Shown piece by piece: positions 35,038 to 47,129 of a stretch of 64,000 nucleotides of DNA. The notes under the pieces were generated by a model. The model worked only from the letters and a program-made list of their open reading frames with translations, searched no databases and was not told where the DNA came from. Made by a program: the position numbers and the translations under genes. How positions within the stretch are numbered: the stretch's first letter is position 1; the number at the start of each line of letters is the position of its first letter. Source of the stretch: Rheum nobile (taxonomy: Eukaryota; Streptophyta; Magnoliopsida; Caryophyllales; Polygonaceae); contig WOAB01000232.1 in assembly GCA_027886185.1 (NCBI GenBank), positions 2,108,001 to 2,172,000 of the forward strand. The letters run 5' to 3'.

Positions 35038-36731
35038 TTTTTTTTTTTGATAAGGTAAGAATTTGAAGATCAAAGTCACACCTGACAAAGATCCTCAATA
35101 GGCCGTAAAAACGGCAGTCGGAACAAACCGGCTAGAAAGAAACAAAGTAACAACAAACAACCGAAGAGAAAACAAACAAAACCAAAGGGAGCAAGAAAAT
35201 AGGAAGACGGAAGAGAAGGGCGCAAACACGGGTCGAAAGAAGCCAACACGGTGAAGCAACAACCGGCAAGCAGGTAAGAAGACACACTCTGGAAGTGCAA
35301 CTGTAACACCTGGATCAATTTTCGTTTCTAGAAGCCACCAGGAATCACACGACCACGTCTTCCATCTCTTGCCGAAACAACAATCTCAAACCAACCTATC
35401 ATCAGCAACACATCAGCAGAAGAATGTATCTCAAGGTGTTAAAGATTCACAGTTCTAGACTAAGATTTCAAGTTTTTTGTATCTCAAGTTCTAGCAGCAT
35501 GGATCAGAAAAGGAAGGTTTCGAGAGTAGTCGATCAGGTTCACATTATTGGACGCAAATTGAGGTCTACGACTGCAACGAAAATCACTATTATAGATCAG
35601 AATCCATAATTCATGGTATATCCGGGTGAGGTCGTTGGGGTGGAAAAGTTATCACAATTTGTTCAAAATTTCAAAAAATAAATTCCACATGCCTATAACA
35701 ACACATAGAAGAAGTATTAATCTATACGATATAAGATTCATAGTCAGAAGTGGCAGGTCATGCCAATACCCAAATTTCGCAGAAGAAGGGTTCAGTAAGG
35801 AATGTTCAAGGGTAACTTTTCATATAATGATATTTTCCCTTGTTCCATTTTTCAAGGCGAGATTTGTTCTTGGTTTCGAGAGTAGTCGATCTCTAGTGTA
35901 CATATCCGAGTATAAAATATCATAATTTCAGATTTCAGGTCTAGTTTGCAAGGACAAAAATTTCACAAGAGATCAAGATCTAAGCTCGGAAAAAACACAA
36001 GCAGGCAGACAACAAGTTCGATTAACAAAGCAAAGAGCACAGAAAAGATTCTGGGATTGAGCAATTTCAACCCAAAAACTGCCTAGGTTGGAGAAACTAG
36101 TCAGGGGGTCATTGTACGTGTAACCAGAAGCAAGGAGGATGTTCAAAAGTATAGAGATCAGAGGAATACAACCTGATTTTCCGGTGAGACGGGGTAACTT
36201 GAAGGAGCGCCAAATTACCAACAACTCAACCATGAGCAATCACAGCGGGCTGGAGAGGTGGTGACTGGGGGATATCCTCGGCACTCTGAAACCTCTTTCA
36301 CACCAGAACCGGAAGGAAGAGGAGCACAAATACCCATTTTTGTACCGTTTGAGATCAGTGGATCGAGAATCAAGAGTCGGGGGCTCAGTTTGGGGCTGGA
36401 TCTGAGTAGATAAGCGAGATGCATACTCCAGGGAGAAGATTTGAGCGAGAATCAAGATTTTTTGGCAGATCGATTGTATATGATCGGCGTAGCTTGGTGG
36501 ATTGGAAGATCGGGCTCAGATGTGATGCGGTTTCTAACCATACTTAGTATGGCCAAGATGAATCAACTCCCAGATATGATGGAGAAGGGGTAAAAGAAAA
36601 GGATTAGAGGTTTTCAATTGGAGATTTGGAATAGAGGGGCGATTTCTAGGGGGAGGGTGGCGGCGTGGATGGGTTTCTAGGGTTTTTTCTCATCTTCGGG
36701 AGCGTTTTGTGTAGTTGGAAAGAAATGCCTT
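35038..36731 (-). mobile_element. LINE-like retroposon, internally deleted
   Basis: Flanked by the 12-bp duplication TTGAATTAACTT (35026-35037 and 36732-36743). On the minus strand it begins near 36731 with an L1-like leader (accctagaaacccatccacg) and ends with ...cttaccttatc and a poly-A tail of about 12 nt at the 35038 side. This is how a retroposon copied by target-primed reverse transcription looks. No reverse transcriptase is present. ORFs of about 88 codons (36239-35973) have no clear domain, so most coding DNA seems deleted. A 20-bp word, ggtttcgagagtagtcgatc, occurs twice inside (near 35517 and 35874). A processed host transcript is a less likely reading. Confidence 0.65.
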
Positions 36732-37047
36732 TTGAATTAACTTCTTTGCTAATTCATAGGCTGCAAAACTGAAATCCTGAATTGAATTGTTACACATTTC
36801 AGTCAATTGGGCCGTTAACAAATTAAACCCCTTAATTGAATTGTTACACGTTTCAGCCCATTGTTACACGTTTCAGCCGTTCACAAATTAAGAAAATTAA
36901 GGAGTACAAATAAATGCCCGTTATTATTGTTTATGTTTCAAACCCTCTCACCCGTTAGCAAATGTTTACTACCAATTACATGGGCTGTTATGTAACGGGC
37001 CCAAATTAATTGCCCATGTTACAATTCTCAGGCTGCGATCTACCTTC

Positions 37048-37055
37048 TATAAATA
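37048..37055 (+). promoter_or_regulatory. TATA box of the second RPA-like gene
   Basis: TATAAATA in ctTCTATAAATATGG lies 66 bp before the ATG at 37114, the usual place for a core promoter with a short leader. The preceding 300 bp (36744-37047) hold repeated acacgtttcagcc words and no ORF. Confidence 0.55.
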
Positions 37056-38403
37056 TGGCTAACGATGCATTGGAGCCAAGTTTTCAACTCCCTTGCCCCA
37101 GATACAGCAAAAAATGGCTTCATCTTCCTTGAAAAAAAAGAACAGCTCGAGCTCCCTCCAAGAACCCACCGGGAAGCTTGTGGTCAGAGAGGTGTACTCC
37201 ATTAGCCGGTTTACCGTTGCACCACCAAAACCTGCTTATCGTGTCCGCAATGGTGACCCGTTTGTAATCCACCTAGAGGGCCGATAGGATTTGACAGATA
37301 TCCGCTCCAGCTGGTCTCGGTTCAAGATATTGCGCTCAACGGTTCCAAATTCCTTATAGGTCAGTCATGCTTCAATTATACTCCCGACGTTGAATATGAC
37401 AGCAAACATAACCAGTACTAGGGAGCAAACACAACCAAGAAACTCTACTGTATCAATTTTCAATCAAATGGCTAAAAGCATCAGTTTTAAATTCCCCCCC
37501 TATTTCGCCAATGCACATTCCAGCCTTACAAACGACCTCTAATTGAAACAATTATCCCTACAACATTGATAAAATCTCCTCCAAGATATGCTTATTGGAG
37601 TTTAACTCCTAACTCCAAATATTCAATGCAATAGTAAAATGCCAACTCATGTAAACTCATGCCAACTCATGCAAACAAAACCCTGCTATTATTCGTAACT
37701 ACAAATATGAAATGCAACAACCAGCAAGCAACAAGCATAGTAAGGAAAGAAGCATATATGTTTTATTTTCATATATAGTATTTGTTGGTGAAAGAGGGAG
37801 ACAGAGATATAGACTCTTAGTCTCTTTAGTTTGCCTTTCTTAATGAACAATCACCTCTAATTGAAGAATTATCCCTACAACATTTATTAAATCCCTACAA
37901 AGAGATTTCGTTTAAATCAACCTAATGCATCCAAATCATCCATTAACACCTAATTAACAATCAACTGCACCTGTAATTCCTCAATTGACAAATAAACTCC
38001 AAATTGATAAAGCTCGAGTTTATGAAACTGGGGAAAATTCTATACCACACAAATTGGAAGCCTATGAGGCTTGGAAGAGACTCATATACGATTTGAGAAG
38101 TAGCACACAATTGAAGAAATGAGAACTGGAATTGGGGATCTTCAAATTAGCACACATAACCCACAAAAGAGTGAAATTGAGGTGCAATCTTACTCTATCC
38201 ACTCAACCTAAAAACCCTAGATTCAGAAACGAACACATACAATAATTACCCAAACCCTAGGAAATTAGGGCAATACAGAATGACCGAAACTAAAAAATCA
38301 ATGAAGAATCACCAATAATCCGAAAATCTTACACAGGGGTAATCAAACCCAAGAACCGAGCGCAATCAAAATAAGAAATCTGACCAAAAAGTTTTGAACT
38401 CAC

Positions 38404-38421
38404 CTGCAAATCGCGAACCAT
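38404..38421 (-). other. Possible captured first exon (MVRDLQ) with promoter-like flank
   Basis: On the minus strand, ATGGTTCGCGATTTGCAG is followed directly by GTGAGT. It is preceded by a GC-richer leader with CTCTCTCC words and followed by a typical T-rich intron start. This looks like the 5' end of a plant gene, with a short first exon encoding MVRDLQ. No following exon was found down to 37400, so it is probably a captured or truncated gene end. Confidence 0.3.
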
Positions 38422-38670
38422 CCCTGGCTCGAAAGGGCGCAGCGCGCGGAGAGAGCTCCGAGAGGCGCAATTTGGAGAGATGTGAGATGCAAATTTGATG
38501 TTTGAAACTTAGAAGCGAAGTTTCAAGCAACATGATGAGAAGTGAAAGATGAAAAATCGGAGAATGAAATCGTCAAGGAAGACTTCATGGCGAAGTGTGA
38601 AAAGAGGTTGAAAAGTCAAAACCAACGAAGTAATTAAAGCCGATTGTTGATTCGTGATTTATTATGTATA

Positions 38671-38696
38671 CGAGTGGTGATGCCCGTGCTATGCAC
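38671..38696 (-). other. Helitron-type 3' terminus, minus strand, degenerate
   Basis: Read on the minus strand: CTCGTGC-ata-GCACGGG, then CATCACCA and CTCG followed by T. The stem is 7 bp with one G-U pair. CTCG is one base off the usual CTAG. It resembles the ends at 33813 and 59455. The partner 5' end, to the right, was not found. Confidence 0.55.
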
Positions 38697-41600
38697 GAGA
38701 GAAAGTATTTGTTTGAGGATATAAGTAGTTTAAAAAATTTAATTTAGTTTGTGTTTTTTGTCTTATTAGTTTAATGTGGTTTCTATATATATCTAATTTT
38801 CAAAAAACAATGTACGTAGTTTTCTATTTATGATTGTAATTGTTTTAACATGTTTTTAAAATATCATTCATACCTTTTAAAAAATCATTTATAGATAAAG
38901 CTCTAATCCATGACCATTTTTTATTTAGAGCTTTTTAGTATAATAACAATACTCTCATGAATATACTTTTTTTTAATATATTATTTCGTTGTATTTCTTA
39001 TAGTATTTTCATCTACTTCTCTTTTGTGTTATATAATTCCTAAGAAAATAAAACAGTCATTCATTTTCATCGATTGAAATATATTTAACTTATAGTATAT
39101 TTTAGTATCATTTAATTCGTTCATTACAGTTTTCATAAATAGTGCATATCTCGAGATATTACATACTTCACATACTTTTCAAATAGTATCTAAAAATCCA
39201 TTAATACATACTTTATTTGATTAAACAAATAAAATTACGCTAAAATTCTTTGCATAACTCTTAATTTTTACGATAACAATTATGTTTTCAAAACTACTAT
39301 TTTTTCTATTCTCAAATTAAGGTGAAATTGAACACTATCGACCTTCGAAATTGGTTTGCAGGTCTCAAAATTTCTTTAAATATTTCTCATGCGTGTTAGT
39401 GGACCCAATATAACATGACACATAGGAGTTACACTTTTGAATAGAGATTTTAGTAGATTATTACGTTTTGATTTATTAATGGATTCAATTCATACTAAAT
39501 ATGTTGGTGATTGTTATTATATAGGAGTTAAACGTTAAAATATGTGAAAAGTTACCATATTTCATTTGTTTATATTTAAACATTTTAAATGCATTAGAAT
39601 TGTTACAAAACTCAAAAGTATATTACACAATAAATGATTGGTTAAATTCAAAAATGACAGTTGGTTATTCAATTATGTTCCATTCTATACGTATACATTA
39701 AGTATCAGACGGATATCCGCTCAAGGGGAAAAACTAATTACCATGAGCAATAACATTCACTTTTTATTTTCGGGAGAAACCCCAAATTATTGTATTTTTG
39801 ATATATGGCCCTGCCAAATCCGGCCCTTACAAATATTAGCTTAGCCCAATCTATAACCCATACCAATATATCATACGTAAATGTAATCCCGAGCCTAAAA
39901 TAAAATTTTGTTCAACGCTTCGCTAGGGTTAAACTTGAACATTCATTTATGTTCGTTGCCGACTGTTTTACCAAGCTGACCCAGGAGAGTTATCTAGAAC
40001 ACATTCTAACTGATTTAGAGTTTTTTATTTTCATCCAAAACAAATACGTCCATACCGCATTTCATATTTGCACTGTGGTGCGCATACAAAAGTGAAATAT
40101 TTTCAAGTTGTGTCTCAATCACAAAGGGTCGTCCCGGTTCAGTCAATTTTTGCCCACTCAATTATGTTCCATTTTATACGTAGACATTGACTTATTCCAT
40201 GCCTTCTAAATGTAATGTCATTAGGTTCAGTAATACAATGTTAATTACCTACCCGCTAATGCTTCTCCTTTCTGCCAGATGTTGTAGGTTGACCTATTAA
40301 TATTGGGACCGTGAGAACCACTCCTACAGGTGCTCAACTACTTGAGTTCCACCTCATGAACGAAAGATACAATTTACATGCCGCTCTTCATGCCATCCGT
40401 CATATACGTCGCGTATATGTTTCACTTACCCTGCGTTTGGCCTCTTGTGATACACACAGGGGAAACATGATCAAGGTCTCCATGTGACACAGCATAGGCA
40501 AAAACTTCCTTCAGGGCAACAAACGGGCCAAGACCCCATATATTGTTGCTTTGGCCTCCATGAACGTGCGAGAATGGAATGGTACTGTAACCCTTTTTTA
40601 ATTATTATCATTTTAGAAAACTACACGCCAAACAACTTTAAGCCATTTGCTACATGCGTATGTGATGTCTATTTGTCCACCACCTCGGCCACGACGCTGT
40701 ATGACACGGAGGACATAACTGCTATCAAGCAATTAAGGCATGAAATGAGGTACATATTTGGACTACACGTACAGCTATATGCTCATGCAATTATAAATAT
40801 GTTTCTAATCCACCGTATGCGACATCCCAGTATCGGCGGTCTGCCTACGTCATTGCCATCCCTCCCTACAAGTTTTGCCCGACAAGGAACCCTCTTAGAG
40901 CTACTACTTCTAGGAAGGGAGCAGAAGGATTCTCCAAAAAAGGTATTTGTAATATGGAATCTAATCAGGCTTCAATCTATGCCCGTTTAAAGAAACACCC
41001 ATTGACAAAGCTTTGTTGTTTTGTAGGACTTAACCACCTTCAACATTGAGGTTAAGATTGAAAGGATACTACCCGAGAATAGTTGGAACCATCCTTCATG
41101 CGATGGACGTAACTGTAGGAAGGGGTTGACCCCTGTTGGAGGCCAGTTCTATTGTACTCCCTGTTGTAAGACGGTTGAGTTCCCTCGGATCAGGTATGTG
41201 GTGCGCCTTTGATTTGTAATTAAATCGCCCAAATCCATATCCACAAAGCACAATTGAGTGAGCCTCTAATTCCGTACAGGTACATACTAAATCTCGAAGT
41301 TTCAGATCACACAGCAACCCTTCCAGTAACTGTGTTCGATGACCTTGCTCAAACCTTGGTGAAGAAGAAAGCTGCGACCCTACTGAGAGAAGTGTATGTA
41401 AGTTTACAATGGGACCTCACACAATACGCGGATTAAAGTTTGCTTAATGTAGTTACTAAATTTGGCCCTTTGACTTGTGCAGGACGACCCAGAAGAATGT
41501 GTGCTCCCGCAAGAGATCAAGCAATTAGCTAACACATACCATGTGTTTGAGATCAAAACGCATGCATACTTCGCCGCCTCTAACGACACTGAAAAATTCA

Positions 41601-42086
41601 CCGTCTCATGGATTATAAGCAGTGGTCCTATTCTTAAGGTGGGCATTGAACCAAGATTCATTTCATGTTATACTTCTTAATTCTAATTCCTTAAAAAAAT
41701 ACAATTTTTCTTACAATACTATCACACCGTGCAGGAAAAAGAGGGTGAAAGTGGGCTGTCTACTACGCCCCTTATCGTAGATGATGAAAAGCAGCTTGTA
41801 GGAGACCGTGTCATTGATGTAGATGCCTTAGAGGAGGAAGACAAGTAAGGATCATTTTAATTGACTCTAGGCATGCCGTTTGATTTTAAAACGTACATTC
41901 ATGCTTTTCCTCTTTGTATGCCAGGCATGATGGGGCAAATGAGGTCACACCTATTATCAAAACCCCAAACAAAACCATGTCGAAGAAGAAGCTGTCGTTT
42001 CATCATCTGACGATGAATCGGGTCGTGACGATGATTCCGTAGCGAGCGGGGAGCATGCAAGGACGGAATGATCTACAATTTCAAAC

Positions 42087-43340
42087 TTGTGGTTTGAAGT
42101 AAGCATGTTTTTATATTTCAACCTCGACAAAACATTCAAAGCATTGAACAGAACATTACAAGACATCCAAAGCATCAAACATGGAAATAACAAACACAAG
42201 CTGTTTGGCGGTATAACAGTACTACTGGGAGGAGATTTCAGGCAAATATTACCAGTAATTACCAAAGGAAAACGACAAGACATCGTTCAGGCTTGCATCA
42301 TCAACTCACCTATTTGGATCCATTGTCAGGTTCTCACGTTAACAAAGAGCATGAGGGTGAATGACCAACAGGCCAATGGGGAGATTGACATCCATAAATA
42401 ACAATTCAACAAATGGATTCAAAAGATCGGAGATGGAAATGCTGAAGCAATCGCTCTATACAATAAAGAGGAAGAAACATGGACTGAGATCCCACAAGAG
42501 TTCATAATCGGACCAGGGACATATCCGATTGAGTAGCTAATTGCCAAAGTCTTTTCAGATTTCATGGCAAATGAAACCAACCCGTCATACCTCCAAGACA
42601 GAGCTATCCTAACCCCTTTAAATGAAGATGCAGATAAGATAAACCGCTATATATTCAACCGTCTGCACGGCCAAATGAGGACATACAAAAGTGCTGATGA
42701 AATTTGCAAGGCATCTACCGATGTGGCTGAACAAGAACATTTGTACCCACCCGAATTCTTGAACGGCCAAGATTTCCCTGGTATAGTTCGCTTACATTTC
42801 CATACACTATGCCTGATAAGTTGTAAACTCATCAACTAATGAAAATAACATGGACACTAAATTACAGGAATCCCACCACATGCACTTGAATTGAAGGAAG
42901 GGTTGCCGGTGATGCTTCTAAGAAATGTAAACCCTTCACAAGGACTGTGCAACGACACCCGTCTCATCATTACGCATTTAGGGGAGTGGGTGGTTGAGGT
43001 TGAGATCATTACTGGCATGTGCGTAGGAAATAAAGTCCTAATTCCTAGGATAACACTAAACGCCACCCAATCTAAATGGCCATTCGTCATGAAACGTCGT
43101 CAATTCCCACTATAAGCTTGCTATGCTATGACTATCAATAAAAGTCAGAGGCAATCACTCAGGCATGTCGGGTTGTATTTACCAAGGTCAGTTTTCTGTC
43201 ATGGTCAGCTCTATGTGGCAGTTTCTCGAGTTACACACCCACAAGGACTCAGTGTCCTGTTACTACCAACGGGGAAAGAGCCAGCTAATTACACATGAAA
43301 TATAGTTTTCAAAGAGACATTCAATCACTTGGACACCGAA
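42087..43340 (+). pseudogene. Pif1-type helicase C-terminal part of a second Helitron
   Basis: Remnant of a Helitron Rep-helicase; only the helicase second half survives. Motifs in order: LLGGDFRQILPVI (42220), LTLTKSMRV (42335), YLQDRAILTPLNEDADKIN (42588), then an intron (donor near 42782, acceptor before 42868), PHALELKEGLPVMLLRN, LCNDTRLI, CYAMTINKSQRQSL (usually GQSL) and the motif VI region LYVAVSRV (43210-43230). In-frame stops: TAA 42399-42401, TAG 42534-42536, TAA 43113-43115. No Walker A or Rep part precedes it; the RPA-like pseudogene ends only about 20 bp upstream. So a deletion joined the two, or their order differs from the first Helitron. Confidence 0.85.
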
Positions 43341-45409
43341 ATGATTGTAAGTACTATAACCCACTACGTAAAATATGACCGGACCCACTAAAATCGATAA
43401 ACCTGGCGAAAATGATCAGCACATAGGATTATAATGTTACACAACACATACTTGGTGCGCAATATATCCATCATAATATAACGCTTTCACCATAGTTGGC
43501 TCACATATATTTACTCATGTCCCAAGTCTAGCACCGTATGATACAACACATTTGTCACCATTGGATAGCATGGAACGCATATCAACCAAGACGACAAACA
43601 TGAGGTACGTGAATGCAATATTTTATACAAATATGCGCTTTAAGAATCTTTTGGTGCTCAAACATTTAAATAGCTTTAGAAGAATAAATCCACTGCCTTA
43701 ACCAGACGAGCTTCTATTGTCGCAGGTTTGGGGCATCGTAGACTCCTCAATTGCTTCATTTGCAAGCTCTAACGCTGAGCGACGTGCTCATTCAACAGAG
43801 TGCATTGTTGCATAGCATTCCAATATTAGGTATCAGGCATACAACTTCTCCCGTTGTCCCAAACACGAAACTTTTAATACAAGCAAAGTTTGATACAAGA
43901 CAACACATTTCAGGCTCTCAAACCAAATACATATAATCAAGCATCATACTATTACGCGTACAACCAAACTTTAAACATTCGAATGCAAAACCAGGCAAAT
44001 CCCCACCGTAAACTCAATAATACATTAGTTTATGTCATTCTATATACCCCCTAATGACAATGCTTCACCGCACACCCAAGCACCGATACCAGATCAATAC
44101 GTCTTCAACAAAAGTAACAATACGCACGTGGCTCTGATTTCTAGTTTCCCATAAATTTATACAAAACCTAATTTCTCACTTTTATTATGTTGATTTTTAT
44201 GATGATCTGGCTCTAGAAAGAAGACAACTAGACTATCACAGAACCAACGACTGATTTCTTCAACGACGAGGAGCTTGGAGATCAAGTGCCACCTACGACA
44301 TGGGGAGGAAGAAAATTAATCAAGCCGTGGAGAAGTCAGAAGTCAATACATATAAGAGTTTCACAAATTTAGTCATTTGGGATTTCAGTTAATATTTTAA
44401 CTTATATGGGTAGTTTAGTGAATTAATATATAAAAGGATGTGATGATAGATGGTAAAATGGGTGTTACAATAGGCAACTCCCTAATGTAAATTGCACATT
44501 ATTTCAGAAAATTTGTGTATTGTAATTGAGAAGATTAGTTAAGTTCTTTTTTTTTTTTGCTTCGTTAAGTTGTTGACCCTTTTATGTCCAACACTTCAAT
44601 AAAAGAATAGTCTTCCTTATGTTAGTAAACTAGCATAGTGCATGTGCCAAGTACAAATTTAGTTTATTATATAATTTTATAATATTAGATAATCTAATAA
44701 GAATAAAACTAAAACAAAATAAAAAATAGTATACTTTTGATTAACTTAATGAAACAATATGATATTAAAAATATGATCCTCATAATATTTTTTTTAACAA
44801 ATATAGTTTGTGTATATGTAATTGTATATTTATCTAGAAATTTAAAATTATCAAGAGATATGTATATGAATGTATATAATATAATGAATGATTTAATTAT
44901 ATTGTGATCATATAATAATATAAAATTATAAATATACTAATCACCGATAATAATTGTAGAATAGATTTATTATGGAACTTAGTTTATATTATCTAATATA
45001 AGAAAAAAATGAGATATACTATATCGATACTCAACTTCGAGATGTAATAGACTATATATTTAATACTTCTTCTCAACAATTAATTCCAAAAACTCAAAAC
45101 GACATTTTACCTTTTCACTATAGTACATCATTTATCAACATTATGATTATGTGCATGACATTTACTTTAAAGTAACCTACAAATAAAAATCCAAAATTTC
45201 TATAATATATCACAAAATATGAAAGTTACACATTTTCATTTCTTATATTTCTATAGAATTTGAAATCTTTAAGGCATAGAATTTAATAATTACATAATTC
45301 AAAGTTTAAATCAATAACTAATTTTTTATAGCCCAAATTTAATGATTATACATCACGAATGAAGCAATTACCGAAACCATTTATAACTAATTATTATATT
45401 TCTATATGC
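43341..45409. other. Spacer, no gene recognised
   Basis: 43341-44620 is moderately AT-rich with short frames and no motif. At 44630-44633 a CTAG read on the minus strand, preceded by TTGGCACATGCACTATG, could be a decayed Helitron 3' end, but no convincing hairpin forms. 44640-45409 is over 75 percent A+T. Confidence 0.45.
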
Positions 45410-45417
45410 TCCAGTTC

Positions 45418-46140
45418 AGGGGCGGACTTACGTAGGGACCAGCGGGGGCACGGGCCCCCACTGCAAAAAAAAATAATTTTTTTTACTTCGATTCCTATCT
45501 AAGGCTACCTTTATTGTCTTCTTTCTCCCTATTCAATGTAATGTTATGTTCAATTAAATTCATAGTGTGTGTGGTATGAATATGGTGTTGAGATTATACA
45601 TTTTACCTATAAGTTTTTGTTTTCTCTACATACTAAATAAATTAAATTGGGTGCTTAGAGAAATATCCTATGTTGAAAGGGGTAAATTAAATAAATATAG
45701 GATGGAACATACAAAGTTTATGCTCACCAAATATAAAGCAGATCCAACCATACCATATAATTCGACAAGATAAAAGAGAGCACTCCTAAGTAATGTTTAG
45801 TTATCTAAATCACTGATTATTCAACTAATCTCAGCTTATCATTCTTTTTTCCATGAGTATGAAGAGAACTTTTATTATGCATATATTATGTTCACTCAAT
45901 TTCGCTTAATTCTTGCTTTGTTGATTTTTTTATACATTCTCATTGCATTGTGAAATCATTATTTTATAATATTGTATCTTTCATGATAAACTCTCTTAAT
46001 TTTCTACTAATAATAATTACATCGGGCTAGTCCCATCATATTAATTGATTCATTTTTTTAAGATTATAATTAAAAAAAATATTTTTTAATTACGCAGGAT
46101 TTGTGTCTTCATTGAGCAAAAATCCAGCGTCCGCCCCTAA
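45418..46140. mobile_element. hAT-like non-autonomous element (MITE)
   Basis: 723 bp flanked by the perfect 8-bp duplication TCCAGTTC (45410-45417 and 46141-46148), the length made by hAT transposases. Ends are short inverted repeats: AGGGGCGGAC at the left and GTCCGCCCCTAA at the right. The interior is AT-rich; the longest ORF (68 codons at 45567) shows no transposase similarity, so it would need a partner element to move. Confidence 0.85.
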
Positions 46141-46148
46141 TCCAGTTC

Positions 46149-47129
46149 CATCCATATATTATATACTTCCTCGAAAACTCTCTTTTACTTTTGGTCAAAA
46201 AAGAGACTAACACTCTCATAAAACTCAAGTGACCCAAAAACATCTCATTGAAAATTCACCTAATCAAAACCAATCATCATCACTTCTTTATATTCCCACC
46301 TCTCCTAAGTTTTGTACATGTCAGAATCTGCCACCTTAATTGCCTACATTTAGCTAAATGGACACTAATAATTACAAAATGCCACAAATCATATTCCATC
46401 ATCATTGGAGAAAGAAGGCTAAACTGAAACAAGATAGGAAGAAAAAAAACCTTATCCCACACAAACCATACAAACCACGGTTTGGGGGTTTTCAATCATT
46501 CATAGGGGCAAAAAGGGTCACCCCAATTGACTTCTCATAATTCAACCTCCTCCATCGCCAACCACAAACAAACAAACAACTTCATTATATGAAAAATGGA
46601 AATCATAGAGAGAGAAAGATGAGCAAGGAAAAGGTGGTGGTAGATGCATGAGCCTTTCAACTATTGCTCTCTTCCTCTCTCTAAACTTTGTTTTATTTTG
46701 CCACCCTCCTCTAATTTCTCTCATTCTTCACCCATCTGGTACTTTTCTCTTCACTTGCAAATTGCAATGTCCTTTTGTGCTATGCAGATTGCCCTTAGTC
46801 TGATTTCCTTTGGGGTAGTTGCTAATGGGAGTTTTCTCTGTTGGGTCATCATGAATTTGTGGTTTCTCATCTCCATTTTAGGCCCTTCTTGAAGGTGACA
46901 AGCTGATTTGGGGTGGGTAGGTGGAGGGTTGACTTGCGTGGACTTGGGATTTTAGAAAATATGTTTGTATTTTTTTCTTCATTTGAGTTCCAATGCTTTT
47001 GCTAATTCTAGTTATGATTAACATGGTTATATTTTCTTAATTTTATTGATTGATTGATAAGTTGTAGAGGCTAATATATTTTCTGCTGTGTACTCAAAGG
47101 TGATAGTAATATGTTGTTGCAGATTAACA
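46149..47129 (+). promoter_or_regulatory. Promoter and leader region of the AP2-domain gene
   Basis: Contains C/T-rich stretches (46540-46760) typical of plant leaders. The coding exon follows an acceptor (TTGTTGCAG at 47114-47122) with only 7 nt before the ATG, so a non-coding first exon and a leader intron are likely. No clear TATA box chosen. Confidence 0.5.

Larger units (their letters stand above)
37360..40278. other. Oversized intron of the RPA-like pseudogene, filled with insertions
   Basis: It contains a gene-like fragment on the minus strand (about 38640-37740), a minus-strand Helitron 3' end at 38671, and AT-rich DNA from 38700 to 40200. A 30-bp word, caattatgttccatt(c/t)tatacgta, occurs near 39668 and 40161. 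No intact ORF. The 39638-39844 frame is not convincing. Confidence 0.5.
37114..42070 (+). pseudogene. Second RPA-like (OB-fold) Helitron gene, split and frameshifted
   Basis: Single-stranded-DNA-binding RPA large-subunit-like protein. Exon 1 is 37114-37359 (MASSSLKKK, VREVYSISRFTVAPPKPAYR). The frame breaks near 37270-37290 and the expected family sequence FDRYPLQLVSVQDIAL continues in another frame to the donor at 37360. The gene resumes at 40279 after CTGCCAG (DVVG...GTVRTTPTGAQLLEF), with stops inside. Then come YLSTTSATTLYDTEDI (near 40670), the zinc finger CDGRNCRKGL...FYCTPCC (41100-41165), ILNLEVSDHTATLPVTVFDD (41285), KQLANTYHVFEIK and an acidic tail to about 42070. The 2.9-kb gap between exons 1 and 2 is far larger than other introns and holds foreign DNA, including a Helitron 3' end on the opposite strand. 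Confidence 0.8.

Noticed and set aside
44630..44660. Possible minus-strand Helitron end with CTAG
   Set aside because: No stable hairpin could be drawn 10 nt before the CTAG, so it was not listed as a terminus.
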